Shown here in pieces: positions 52,265 to 61,975 of a stretch of DNA of 64,000 nucleotides. A program made the position numbers and the translations under genes. Source of the DNA: Planctomycetota bacterium (GTDB lineage Bacteria > Planctomycetota > Planctomycetia > Pirellulales > Pirellulaceae); assembly GCA_016872775.1 (NCBI GenBank), contig VGZA01000006.1:62001-126000 (forward strand), in the 5' to 3' direction. A model generated the notes under the pieces. That model was given only the letters and a program-made list of their open reading frames with translations. It had not been told where the DNA came from and did no database searches. Every line of letters begins with the position of its first letter. The first letter of the stretch is position 1.

Positions 52265-55200
52265 ATGCTCTCTGGCATCACGATGTTTGAAGCAAATATC
52301 GATGCGGGCAACGAAGGTCGCCCTTGGATGATTTCGCGAATTGGTTGTCAGCTCCGCCGCCAACCCTCGTTCGCCGCAATCTTTCTGGCGATCTGGCTGC
52401 TGTTTGAGGCGCGAACGTGCGGTCAGGAAGCCGCTTTGACGGTGCCGCTGGTGGGAGTTGATGAGACGGCAGTGGATCACATCGCGTCGGCAGTGGCCAA
52501 TCCCGCGCAACGGAAACTGTACGTCGGGACTCTGTCGCGGGATGCCGCGCGGACGGGGTTGTGGGTATTTGACCTGCGTGAAGATGGGCAGCCGACGGGC
52601 CAGCCGCGGAAATACTCCGACCATCCCGATGAGTTGCCGGCAGGACAACATAGTACCGTCGTTTGTTTGTTGCATGACGCGACGAGCCGGAAGTTGTACT
52701 TTGGAGTGCAGGCCTCGTATCCGACGCATACGCGTGGGCTGGTGATGTATTCGCTTGACGAGCGAGGCGAACCGCGGGGCAAGCCAGAGGCATTCGATCA
52801 TGGGAATCCGAATAAGTCGTGTGATGCGCTGACGCTCCATCCGAATGGGCGACTGATCGCGGTGGGATGGGGCGGCGAGGGAGTTTTTGTTCTCGATCGC
52901 GATGAACAGGGGCGGCCGGTTGGTAATGCGATCTTTCATCGAACCGGCGGGTATGGCGGGTACTCGGTGGCGCTGCGACGAGACGGGACGAAGCTGTATC
53001 GCGGCACGTATCCATCGGTGATCGAGGTTTGCGATCTCGACGCGCGCGGCGATGTCGTGGGAAAGCCGCGAGTGGTGTCGATTCCCAATGGCCCGCAGGA
53101 GTACGCGCGAATCGTGACAACGGAACGCGCCATCTACTTTCGCGGGCCGGACAAGCGACTGTCATGGTTTGCTCTCGACACAGCCGGCGAGGTTGTCGGG
53201 GGGATGCAGTCGGCGGACATTCCAAACTTGCAGGGAGTCGCGGCGGCTAGCCGCTCCGATCGATTGTTGATCGCGGTCGCGTCTCAGTTTTCGGATACGC
53301 TGACGAACCAACGGATCACGGACGGAGTCGAAGTGCACGAGATTGCGCTGAATACGAACGGTGGCCCAGGTGCCGTTGTGCGGAAATCGAAGCGATTTGT
53401 GCGCGCGGAGGCGGTCAGTCTGAGTGGGGGCGACGGAGTGGCGCTGGCGGCGAAGTCGCTTGGCCGCGGATTCCTGGGCAATCGGATCGCAGGGCTGAAG
53501 ATACGCTGCACGTTGGTCTCGCTGGAAGCGGACGGCACACCCCTGCCGGCAATGCGGGCGATCAAATTCGGTGACCAATCGGGCTATCTGCGGTTCGCAG
53601 TTTCAGCAAAACACTCGCGGGTGTATGCCGTCGTGGGTGGCGAGATCGTCAGCCGATCGCTGGAGAGTCCGACCTCGCTCGGTGAAAACACCTCCTTCCG
53701 CGGCGCGAACGGCGACTATCTTGGCCCACTCGCGCTGGACGAAGCGCGCGGACGGCTTGTCGTCGCGAGGAAGGACGGATCGGTTGCGGTGCTCCGGTTG
53801 GACCGAATTGGCATGCCCGTGGGCAACGACGAGACGTTGAAGACCGGACTTGCCTCGATCGGCGCGATTGTGGTGCATCCGAACAGCGGCGTTGTTTACG
53901 CAATTGGAGCGCCAAGCGGGCAACCATTGGAGGCCTCTGGCGTCGTCTCGATTCCGGCCGGGACGCACGTCAACGACGCCGCGATCGATTCCGAGCGTGG
54001 GAAACTCTATGTCGTCGGAGGCTATCGAGGTCGCGAGAACACGTCGGTCTGGACGCTGGATGAGCGGGGAATGCCGACATCGGCCGAACCGCGCTGGTTG
54101 GCGGACGATATTCCTGTTGAGAAGCCGGAAACGCGGGCGATCTTGTCGGGAGTGAAGCTCGATGCAGCGCGTCGAAAGTTGTATATCGCCGGCGCTCAGG
54201 AGAACCCGACGACGCAGCCAGGGTATCTGATCGTGCGCGACCTCGACGAGCGCGGAGATCCGACCGGCGATCCGCGGTTGTTCCCGAGCGCAAACTCGCG
54301 CGGTTCGTGCCTGACGATCGAACTGTCGAGCGACAAAAAGCGGCTGTACGAGTCAGGCTGGGGCGACCCGACGGTGTTCGTAAGGCAACTCGATGAGCGG
54401 GGCGAACCGTCCCGCGAATCGACCAGATGGTCAACCGGGCAATACGGCAAGCAGCAGCTTCTGCTGGCAAAGGGAGCAGGTGCCAATCGTGATTTGCTGC
54501 TGGCGGGTACGCATCCTTCGGAGTTGGAACTGATCCCGTTGCGATCGGCGGGGGAGCCGGAGCCGGGGGCGGTCGTCGAAATCGCGGTCGAAGGGTTGCA
54601 TCGTCAACTTGGGATGATGGCCTCGGGAGAGACTTCCGAGTGGATTGAACTCGACGCGGCATTGAAGAACGGTGTCGGCTCGGCAGTTGTGCGATGCACA
54701 CTTGGCGGCGCGCGAGTCAAGCGAGCGACGCTGCGTTGGGAAGTAGCGCAATCGAATGGCGAAGAGCAGGTGCCGATTCGCACGGCCGATATTTCGCTCG
54801 TCGGCAATGTCGGCGCGATAATCGTGCCGAAGTACGGGTTGGACGACCCAGTTCAATTGAAGGCGCTGGTTCGGACCAGCGCTGAGGAGTTCGAGCGGTA
54901 CCGCGAGTTCGCGCGGAAACATGTCGTCCCTCCGGCCGAGCGACCGGTGCGGACTCTGGTCGCAAACGGACTGATCGGGCTGGACGCCAGCGAACAGGCG
55001 TTGGAGACGGGCATGGCAACGCTCGCGATGCTTGGACATAACTCGGCGCAGATCTGGAACTGGCCCGGCGTCGCTCCTGAGACGATTCGGGCGGCAGCCG
55101 AACGGCACGGTATTCGGCGATTTCGCGATGCGATCTATAACCCGCCCTCCTACTTTCATTACAACTCGGATCTGGTCGCGCGCGGGTCGCTCGACAAGTG

Positions 55201-56962
55201 GGCGGCCGGTTTCCGCGACGCGGCATCAAAGATGGGAGCGAAGCCAGGCGAGCTCGAACTGATGCACATCGGCGACGAGCCGGGCTGGTACTATCCGCGC
55301 GTGACCGACGAAGTCGCGGGCGATCCGAATCGTCTGGCAATCTTCCGCGAGTACCTCCGGTCAAAAGGGCTGACTCCGGCCGATGTCGGTGCCGATAGCT
55401 GGGCCGTGATCCGGCCAGGTAAACTCAGCGAGGCGAAATCGCTGCCGCAACGCAGGCTCTTCTACTGGACAACGCGATTCTATGCGGAATCGCTGAGCCT
55501 CGGCTTCGCCGCCGCTACGCAGTCGCTGCAACGCGAGGTCAATCCCAAGCTGCTGACGACGATGAACCTCAATAACTGGCCGGGTCGGTTTTACGTCCCG
55601 TCGCCAGGAGTGAAGATCGCAAACAACGACAACATCGGCCCCGATGCCGGCGAGGGAATGCCCGATTGGTTCGACCTCGGCCGCAAACGAGCCGTGTCGT
55701 GCATCTGGACCGAAGACTGGTTCGGCGACGCCGAGGCTCAACTGTGGTCGCTGTACGGCGACATGCTGCGTTGCTCGGCGCGGGAAGGCGGCGTTGAATA
55801 TGGCGGCTACCCGGTCGGCCAATCGACCGGTGCATTTGCCGACGGCATGACGCTGAAGATCGCGTCGCTGCTCGGCCACGGGGCGAAGGCGATTGACCCG
55901 TACACCTTCGGCCCGAACCTGGCCTTCGCCGACGGCTGGTCCGAAAAGGAAGTGACGTACCGCAATCTCGGCGCGGCGATGCGACTGGTCGGCAAAGCGG
56001 AGCGTCTCGTCGCCCCCGGCCGGCCTCGAGACGGTACGGTCGCCATCGTCTTTCCGCAGGCCAGCCAGGTTTGGGACAGCGACTCGAAGACGAATGCTTA
56101 CTTGCAAGAACTTTACGGCCTGCACTTCGCGCTGACGCACGAGAACTATCCGGTCGATTTCGTCGATGACTTTTCGCTGGAGGCCGGCGATCTGTCACGT
56201 CGCCGATACGCCGCGATTTACGTCACCGCGCCGAACCTGTCGCTCAAAGCTCAACAAGCTTTGCTCGACTGGACGAATTCCGGCGGCACGCTCGTGATCT
56301 CCCCGGGGGCCTGCTCGGCCGACGAATATAACTCGCCGACCACGCTACTGCGATCGCAACTCGGAGCCAATCAATCGGGCGTCGAACGCGTCGCTCCTCC
56401 GCATTTTACACAAGCGTTCCGCATCGAACGGACGCCGATCAAAGTCAGCGACGCGGCCATCGGCACTTCGACCACGTTTGCCATCTCGCAGACCGTCTCG
56501 CTGCAGCCGACCGGCGCGGTGTCGATCGCTTCGTTCACCGATGGTTCCGCTGCCGCTACCCTGAAGGCGCAAGGTAGGGGTCGAATCATCACGATCGGTT
56601 TCTGGTCCGGCGTGAGCTACTGGCTCAGCCCAAACCGCACCGACATTACTCGCCTGCCGACCGACTGGTCCACCGAAGCGCGATTATTCGCGACCTGGCC
56701 CGCCCGGCTCGCGAATGCCCCGCGCCACGTCATCACAAACACTCCCGGCGTTGAAGCCGTGCTCCTTGAATCCGACGCTGGTCTCGCCATCACCCTTCTC
56801 AACTGGACGGGTCAACCGATCCAAAAATTGGCAATCACGATCCCTGGACTGAAACCAACCTCCAGACTTACCTCGATGGAACATGGCCCTCTGCAACGAA
56901 CAGCCGGCGGCGAGACCGTCCAACTCCCGTTACAAGCCGCGGATGTTGTTTTCGCGGAGTGA
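52265..56962 (+). CDS. Giant exported propeller-glycosidase fusion
   Basis: 1565 residues from ATG 52265; ATG 52328 (residue 22) is likely the true start because a leader core, PSFAAIFLAIWLLFEA, then lies near the N-terminus. Residues about 60-770 are a YVTN/WD40-like propeller of some ten or eleven units, each with a turn like LDERGEPRGKP, LDARGDVVGKP, LDERGMPTSAEP or LDERGDPTGDP. A short beta-rich section follows. Residues about 890-1290 look like a GH42-type TIM barrel, with LMHIGDEPGWYYP (about 1000) and CIWTEDWFGDAEAQ (about 1147) offering two carboxylates. Residues about 1295-1400 (RYAAIYVTAPNLSLKAQQAL, GGTLVISPG) resemble the glutamine-amidotransferase-like domain that follows GH42 barrels. 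A glycosidase is plausible but not established. It starts 24 bases after a DUF1501 gene. Confidence 0.82.
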   Translation: MLSGITMFEANIDAGNEGRPWMISRIGCQLRRQPSFAAIFLAIWLLFEARTCGQEAALTVPLVGVDETAVDHIASAVANPAQRKLYVGTLSRDAARTGLWVFDLREDGQPTGQPRKYSDHPDELPAGQHSTVVCLLHDATSRKLYFGVQASYPTHTRGLVMYSLDERGEPRGKPEAFDHGNPNKSCDALTLHPNGRLIAVGWGGEGVFVLDRDEQGRPVGNAIFHRTGGYGGYSVALRRDGTKLYRGTYPSVIEVCDLDARGDVVGKPRVVSIPNGPQEYARIVTTERAIYFRGPDKRLSWFALDTAGEVVGGMQSADIPNLQGVAAASRSDRLLIAVASQFSDTLTNQRITDGVEVHEIALNTNGGPGAVVRKSKRFVRAEAVSLSGGDGVALAAKSLGRGFLGNRIAGLKIRCTLVSLEADGTPLPAMRAIKFGDQSGYLRFAVSAKHSRVYAVVGGEIVSRSLESPTSLGENTSFRGANGDYLGPLALDEARGRLVVARKDGSVAVLRLDRIGMPVGNDETLKTGLASIGAIVVHPNSGVVYAIGAPSGQPLEASGVVSIPAGTHVNDAAIDSERGKLYVVGGYRGRENTSVWTLDERGMPTSAEPRWLADDIPVEKPETRAILSGVKLDAARRKLYIAGAQENPTTQPGYLIVRDLDERGDPTGDPRLFPSANSRGSCLTIELSSDKKRLYESGWGDPTVFVRQLDERGEPSRESTRWSTGQYGKQQLLLAKGAGANRDLLLAGTHPSELELIPLRSAGEPEPGAVVEIAVEGLHRQLGMMASGETSEWIELDAALKNGVGSAVVRCTLGGARVKRATLRWEVAQSNGEEQVPIRTADISLVGNVGAIIVPKYGLDDPVQLKALVRTSAEEFERYREFARKHVVPPAERPVRTLVANGLIGLDASEQALETGMATLAMLGHNSAQIWNWPGVAPETIRAAAERHGIRRFRDAIYNPPSYFHYNSDLVARGSLDKWAAGFRDAASKMGAKPGELELMHIGDEPGWYYPRVTDEVAGDPNRLAIFREYLRSKGLTPADVGADSWAVIRPGKLSEAKSLPQRRLFYWTTRFYAESLSLGFAAATQSLQREVNPKLLTTMNLNNWPGRFYVPSPGVKIANNDNIGPDAGEGMPDWFDLGRKRAVSCIWTEDWFGDAEAQLWSLYGDMLRCSAREGGVEYGGYPVGQSTGAFADGMTLKIASLLGHGAKAIDPYTFGPNLAFADGWSEKEVTYRNLGAAMRLVGKAERLVAPGRPRDGTVAIVFPQASQVWDSDSKTNAYLQELYGLHFALTHENYPVDFVDDFSLEAGDLSRRRYAAIYVTAPNLSLKAQQALLDWTNSGGTLVISPGACSADEYNSPTTLLRSQLGANQSGVERVAPPHFTQAFRIERTPIKVSDAAIGTSTTFAISQTVSLQPTGAVSIASFTDGSAAATLKAQGRGRIITIGFWSGVSYWLSPNRTDITRLPTDWSTEARLFATWPARLANAPRHVITNTPGVEAVLLESDAGLAITLLNWTGQPIQKLAITIPGLKPTSRLTSMEHGPLQRTAGGETVQLPLQAADVVFAE

Positions 56963-57094
56963 GCCTTGCTCGCTGATCCAGCGCTTTGCAAATTTGTATC
57001 GCATCTTCTACGTTAAGACTCTGGCCTGCGAAATGCGTCGTGTTCCTGTTCACGCGCAGCGGCCTGCGAACGGCGTTCGGGCCACACAAAATCC

Positions 57095-58492
57095 TTGGTT
57101 GACGAGAGCCTCCACTTGACGACCCTCACGAGCGCAAACGCACCGGTATCTCGTCGAACATTGCTGCGGGTCGGCGGCGGGCTTGCGGTGTCGGCGGCGT
57201 ATTGGCCGGGATACGTCCTACAGGCCCAACCACAGACGCACCGCGCGAAAAGTTGCATTCTCGTCTATTTACTTGGCGGGCCTCCACATCTGGACATGTT
57301 TGATTTGAAACCGGAGGCTCCGGCGGAAGTGCGTGGGCCCTTTCAGCCCATCGCGACGAATGTGCCTGGCCTGGAAATCTGTGAGTTGTTGCCGCAGCTG
57401 GCGACGATAGCCGACAAGTACTCGATCGTGCGATCGGTCAGTCATCCCAATTCCAATCACACGCCGATGATCTACTACACGCTGACGGGGCGGGCGACCG
57501 CGCAGCCGTTGGTCGATAACGACATCCGACCGCCGCAGCGAGCCGACTTTCCCCATTTGGGGTCGGTGCTGTCCAAATTCCTGCCGGGTCCGGATTCGCT
57601 GCCGGGATACCTCGCGCTGCCCGAACTGGCGATTCGCAGCAGCACTCAAGGCGAGTACAAACGGGCGCGCAGTCCGTTGCGTGGCGGTTCGGCCGGTTTT
57701 CTCGGCTCACGTTTTGATCCGTTCTGTGTGAACGGCGAGCCGGGTACACCGGAAACAATTCCAGCCTTTGCTCTTCCGGATGGAGTTGATGTCGACCGGC
57801 TGGAATCTCGCGCGGCGTTGTTGTCGCTCCTTGATCATCCGCCGGGGTCCGCGCCGGTTCGACGGATGAGCGAGCTCAAACAACAGGCCGTCATGTTGAC
57901 GGGTGCGGCAAATCGCGGGCGACTGCCAGCGTTTTCGCTCGACGATGAGTCGTCCGAGGTCCGTGACCGTTACGGCCGCCATCGATTCGGCCAGACCATG
58001 CTGATGGCTCGAAAACTGGCGGAAGCCGGTGTCCCGATGATCGCGATTCACTTCAATGAGATGACCGTTTGCGATGGATGGGATACGCACAGCAGTAACT
58101 TTTTCGCGTTGAAGTCGGAACTCTTGCCAATGGTCGACCAGTCGATGAGCGCCCTGCTCGCGGACCTTGATCAGCGAGGCCGCCTTGGCGACACCCTGGT
58201 GGCCTGTTTCGGTGAGTTCGGACGCACCCCGAAAATCAATGCCAATGCCGGCCGTGATCACTGGGGCGACTGCGGCTGCGCTCTGCTGGCTGGGGGCGGA
58301 ATTCGAGGCGGGCGAGCGATCGGCGCGTCGGATCGCATCGGCGCCTATCCGGTCTCCGAACCGGTGGATCCCGTCGACCTGCATGCCACGATCTATCACT
58401 GCCTCGGTCTGGATGCCGAGCTCAAGATTCACGACGAGCTGCAGCGACCGTGGAGCATTTCGACCGGTCAAGTATTGACGCGACTGTTGTAG
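57095..58492 (+). CDS. DUF1501 protein, PSD1-independent type
   Basis: 465 residues from TTG 57095. TTG 57116, with GAGAG 7 bases upstream, is an equally good start, so the N-terminus is uncertain by seven residues. Leader SRRTLLRVGGGLAVSAAYWP. Domain entry VYLLGGPPHLDMFDLKPEAP, then VRGPFQPIATNVPGLEICEL. Metal-site candidates are WDTH (about 329), GEFGRTP (about 373) and GRDHWG (about 387). It belongs to the same subgroup as the copies at 28021, 29523 and 32037. Its neighbours are the propeller-glycosidase fusion and a GH32/43-like propeller, not a cytochrome. The function is unknown. Confidence 0.92.
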   Translation: MVDESLHLTTLTSANAPVSRRTLLRVGGGLAVSAAYWPGYVLQAQPQTHRAKSCILVYLLGGPPHLDMFDLKPEAPAEVRGPFQPIATNVPGLEICELLPQLATIADKYSIVRSVSHPNSNHTPMIYYTLTGRATAQPLVDNDIRPPQRADFPHLGSVLSKFLPGPDSLPGYLALPELAIRSSTQGEYKRARSPLRGGSAGFLGSRFDPFCVNGEPGTPETIPAFALPDGVDVDRLESRAALLSLLDHPPGSAPVRRMSELKQQAVMLTGAANRGRLPAFSLDDESSEVRDRYGRHRFGQTMLMARKLAEAGVPMIAIHFNEMTVCDGWDTHSSNFFALKSELLPMVDQSMSALLADLDQRGRLGDTLVACFGEFGRTPKINANAGRDHWGDCGCALLAGGGIRGGRAIGASDRIGAYPVSEPVDPVDLHATIYHCLGLDAELKIHDELQRPWSISTGQVLTRLL

Positions 58493-58590
58493 CCTGTTCC
58501 AGTCTCAAACCTATTTCATTGACGCTTCTGACCCAAGATGGAAAATTCCCGCTGGCCGTTCTACCTCTACATGATGAAAGTGAGTGATCG

Positions 58591-60342
58591 ATGCGGCACG
58601 TTCCAGGAAGCCAACTCTTGTTGCGAAATAGTCCGCGGAAGACTGCGACCATGAATCGCAGTGGCGCCGTGCTTCAGAAAAGGCATGTGGTTCGGCCACG
58701 GGCAATTTGTTGCGAACTGTTGCCGAGGCTCACACCGGCCGTGCTGCTGGGCGCTCTGTTCTTTTCGTCGCTGATCGCCGTCGATGCGGGAGAAACGACG
58801 GTCGGGCCCGACCGCGTCGTGACGACTCAAAATCATGCCGACCCGGCTCTGTTCCTGTTCGTGGACGATTCGGAGACGGAGCAGGTGACGGGGTTGCAGC
58901 GCGTGGTCGGCCGGTCGCGAAAACTGGCGGAGCCTGTGATTATCGCGGACAAACCCTGGGAAGGGGAACGCGTGCAGGCGTGGGGCAGCGTCGTTGTCGA
59001 GCCGGACGGCTTGTTCCGAATCTGGTACTTTGCCATGAACACCGAACGCCGCGCCGACGAACTGGAACGCGGTGGATACGCCTACGCGGAGAGCCGAGAT
59101 GGCGTGCGCTGGACGAAACCGAATCTGGGGGTCGTCGAATTTCGCGGCAGCAAAGACAACAACCTCTTCTACACTTGCGCGCCGGACGGCCGAAACCTGG
59201 TCGACGAGGAACTGGCGCGACGCAACATTGGCCTGCCGGCGCTCGATGAAGAGGGCCGCCAGATCGGCGTCGTCAACAATCTGGACGGGCTGACCGTGGT
59301 CCGCGACGACTCGGACCCAGATCCCCAACGGCGCTACAAGCTGATCGCCAATATGCAGGACCACCGCATGTGGGCCTATGCCTACCGGGATCGTTATCCG
59401 AATGTCACTGACGCCGACATGCAGCAGGCTAATAAAGTGATCGGGCAATACCTGGACACTAGTCCCGACGGGATTCATTGGGCCAGGCGGCCCCGCCGAG
59501 TGTCACACGGCGCCGGTGGCGACTACATGATGGTGACTCGGGACTATCGCAATCAGCAATGGTGGTTGAACGAACGCAGCACGGCGGGACTTGGAGGCCG
59601 CAACGCAGCGCTTCGCGTCGGCAAATCGCTCGAGAAGTGGTCGCCGCCGGAACTGATCTTCGACAACGGACCGGACAGCGAACACGGCAAGCTCTGGGAG
59701 TGGCATGGCGGCATGACACCGTTCAACTATGGACGATTGAACCTCGGTTTCCTGGAGCGCTGGCCGAATCAAGGGCACGGGGCCACCTGCGAATTGATCA
59801 GCCAGCGCGACGGCCAGCCCTGGCGGCGCGTGTCCCCCAGTACTCCGATCCTCGATGTCGGTCCCGACGAGGCATTCGACAGCGCTCTCTGCTATCCCAC
59901 GCACAATCCGCCAATTCGTGTGGGCGACCAGCTGCTGATCTTCTACACCGGTGGAGGTTCCAGGAAGAATTCCAAACAGGGACTGCCGATGTCGATCGGA
60001 CTGATGACGCTGAAGCGGGATCGGTTCGCAGGCCTGGCCAACTGGCGAGCCCGAGAACCGGGAGTGATCGTCACTAAACCGCAGTCGATTCAGAAATCGA
60101 CCCTGCTGCTCAACGCCGAACTGACCGAAGCCGTTCCGGTTCGCGTGGCGGTGCTGAAACCGGATGGGACCGAGGTAGCCGGTTTCGGCCTTGAGGATTC
60201 CCGTCTGCAGCAGCTGCCAAACGGGATCGAGCACCAGGTCCGCTGGCAAGGCGACCGCGATCTCAGCGAACTTCGGAACCACGACGTCAAATTGAGGTTC
60301 GAGGTGAAAGGCGCGATTGTCTACGCCTACCGCTTTCAGTGA
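58591..60342 (+). CDS. Exported GH32/GH43-like five-bladed propeller protein
   Basis: 583 residues from ATG 58591; ATG 58651 (residue 21) is an alternative and gives a shorter path to the leader core LTPAVLLGALFFSSLIAVDA. The body has the marks of the GH32/43/68 propeller superfamily: VVEPDGLFRIWYFAMNTERR, YAYAESRDGVRWTKPNLGVV, DTSPDGIHWARRPRRVSHG, YPTHNPPIRVGDQLLIFYTG and MSIGLMTLKRDRFAGLANW. The C-terminal about 100 residues form a separate beta-sandwich (TLLLNAELTEAVPVRVAVLK). Catalytic carboxylates cannot be assigned with confidence. It probably acts on or binds glycans outside the cell. It follows a DUF1501 gene by 98 bases and converges on the minus-strand oxidoreductase. Confidence 0.8.
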   Translation: MRHVPGSQLLLRNSPRKTATMNRSGAVLQKRHVVRPRAICCELLPRLTPAVLLGALFFSSLIAVDAGETTVGPDRVVTTQNHADPALFLFVDDSETEQVTGLQRVVGRSRKLAEPVIIADKPWEGERVQAWGSVVVEPDGLFRIWYFAMNTERRADELERGGYAYAESRDGVRWTKPNLGVVEFRGSKDNNLFYTCAPDGRNLVDEELARRNIGLPALDEEGRQIGVVNNLDGLTVVRDDSDPDPQRRYKLIANMQDHRMWAYAYRDRYPNVTDADMQQANKVIGQYLDTSPDGIHWARRPRRVSHGAGGDYMMVTRDYRNQQWWLNERSTAGLGGRNAALRVGKSLEKWSPPELIFDNGPDSEHGKLWEWHGGMTPFNYGRLNLGFLERWPNQGHGATCELISQRDGQPWRRVSPSTPILDVGPDEAFDSALCYPTHNPPIRVGDQLLIFYTGGGSRKNSKQGLPMSIGLMTLKRDRFAGLANWRAREPGVIVTKPQSIQKSTLLLNAELTEAVPVRVAVLKPDGTEVAGFGLEDSRLQQLPNGIEHQVRWQGDRDLSELRNHDVKLRFEVKGAIVYAYRFQ

Positions 60343-60362
60343 GACAAGTGAGACGTTCGTCG

Positions 60363-60388
60363 GCGGGTTTCCACGGTTTCGTGCCCGC
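60363..60388. terminator. Candidate bidirectional hairpin between convergent genes
   Basis: Outer arms GCGGG (60363-60367) and CCCGC (60384-60388) enclose inner arms CACG (60372-60375) and CGTG (60380-60383) around GTTT. It sits in the 58-base gap between two convergent stops. No T-tract follows on either strand, so the terminator role is tentative. Confidence 0.35.
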
Positions 60389-60400
60389 GACTTCCACAAT

Positions 60401-61975
60401 TCAAGTCGCCCTTAAAACGGGCCAACGGTGGCGTGCAGGATCCAGCAGGCGGCTTGGGGCGAAATACTCGGCCGGATAGTCGTCCGGTTCGTCGGTCCTG
60501 TCCAGGATGCGATTGACGATGCAACGGCCGCCGTTGAAAGACACTGCGGTCCCTGACCCGGCCATGCCGGCAATGATGTATTGGCGATGGCCATCCATGA
60601 GGCCGACGATGGGGTACTCGTCCGGCGTATAACTGACCGTCCCGCTCCACTCATTCGTTACCTTCACGGAACTGGGGCCGTAATAGTTCCGCAGTTCGCC
60701 GAGCACGAACGCCGTGATGAAGCGGGAAGGCTGGACAAGCCCGGCCTCGGCATCGGGAACTCGCGTGGCATCGGAGCCCACCAGGATCGCTTCACCGTGA
60801 CGTGCGAAGAAGGCTCTTGATCCGCTGATGCCGACGTGCGGCTTGATCTCGGCGGGTCCGCCCGTGCCGCTGGCTGCCTGCGTCTGCGTGGGCAGGATGC
60901 GGTCATGAAATTGGGGATGCAGGAGCGGCGTATACGACTCCGTGGCGTTCACCACATAATCGCACTCCATGGTGCCACGCGAAGTATGCACCCGATAAGA
61001 ATCTCGCAAACGTTCCACGCGGAGGACGCACGTCCGGGAATAGAGCTGTACCCGCTCGGAATCGAGCGCGGAGCGGAAAAGGCAGAAAACCCATTTCGCG
61101 GGATGAAATGAGGCGGCTGCGATGGAGAACCCGGCGTTGTGAGTGACGCGCATCCCCGTTCGTTTGCGCACTTCCTCAGGCGTGATGCTCGTCCAGTCGG
61201 TCATCCCCGTCTCCTGGGCAAGGCGAACCGATTCGGCCAGCGACTGCTGCTGGGTGGCGTCGCGCGCCTGTACCCAGCCCTGACGCGAATAATCACATTC
61301 GAACTGTTCGTCGCGGATCGTCCGCTCGATGAGATCTCCATTTCGATACGCGGCCTGGCAATAGGCAACGGCGAACTGCCGTGCCAACTGATCGCGCTCG
61401 TCCTCGTTCAAGTCGGTGCGAATCGTATCGAGGTGCTTCCGGACCGTGCCGGCGACCATCTGGCAGTATCGTCCCATGACGACCAGTCCTTCGTTCCGTC
61501 CTGACGAACCACTGGCCACGTCTCCCATTTCCAAGACCACCATGGAGTGCCTTCCTTGCGCGGTCGCACGCTTGCCCCAGTGATAGGCGAGCGAACCTCC
61601 GGTGAAACCAGCGCCAATCACGACCACTTGAGCCCGCGCGGGCAGAGCCGCGTCGGGGCGGTCCTTCCAAGGATGGTTCTCCCATGGGTTGTCTTGCATT
61701 AGCCAGTACGGTGTGCGCGAGATCGGGCGGGCGAAGCTCGCGGTCGCGAACGTCTCGGGGATCTGCCGCCACATCTGATCGAGAGCCCAGCGCAGGAACT
61801 TGCTGTAGCGCGTGAACCACGAGTCTCCCGGACCGACCATCTGTATCCAGGTTCGCGATGCGCGAAAATCGTGGCGGCGAAGTCCCGCCAGCAACCGCAG
61901 GAACGTCTTCGTGCGAAACCACCACGTCACTCGACCGTTTGGCGCATTCCGCTGTTCAGAGTCGAGACATTCCAT
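60401..61975 (-). CDS. FAD-dependent oxidoreductase (DAO family)
   Basis: 524 residues, coupled to the upstream aminotransferase by a TAATG overlap. The dinucleotide-binding motif VVVIGAGFTGGSLAYHW begins only at about residue 117, so there is an unusual N-terminal extension of about 115 residues (RTWIQMVGPGDSWFTRYSKF and others). ASGSSGRNEGLV at about 154 is the second FAD-contact motif of the D-amino-acid-oxidase/glycine-oxidase family. Later parts include FAD-contact-like LYSRTCVLRVERL, CDYVVNATESYTP and the C-terminal GLMDGHRQYIIAGMAGSGTA. It is likely cytoplasmic and oxidises an amine or amino acid, perhaps a product or substrate of the aminotransferase. The exact substrate is unknown. 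Confidence 0.88.
   Translation of the reverse strand: MECLDSEQRNAPNGRVTWWFRTKTFLRLLAGLRRHDFRASRTWIQMVGPGDSWFTRYSKFLRWALDQMWRQIPETFATASFARPISRTPYWLMQDNPWENHPWKDRPDAALPARAQVVVIGAGFTGGSLAYHWGKRATAQGRHSMVVLEMGDVASGSSGRNEGLVVMGRYCQMVAGTVRKHLDTIRTDLNEDERDQLARQFAVAYCQAAYRNGDLIERTIRDEQFECDYSRQGWVQARDATQQQSLAESVRLAQETGMTDWTSITPEEVRKRTGMRVTHNAGFSIAAASFHPAKWVFCLFRSALDSERVQLYSRTCVLRVERLRDSYRVHTSRGTMECDYVVNATESYTPLLHPQFHDRILPTQTQAASGTGGPAEIKPHVGISGSRAFFARHGEAILVGSDATRVPDAEAGLVQPSRFITAFVLGELRNYYGPSSVKVTNEWSGTVSYTPDEYPIVGLMDGHRQYIIAGMAGSGTAVSFNGGRCIVNRILDRTDEPDDYPAEYFAPSRLLDPARHRWPVLRAT

Noticed and set aside
1470-58492. Classical sulfatases among the DUF1501 genes
   Set aside because: No CxPxR formylglycine motif is present; the WDxH and EFGRTP (EMGRTP in one copy) motifs identify DUF1501.
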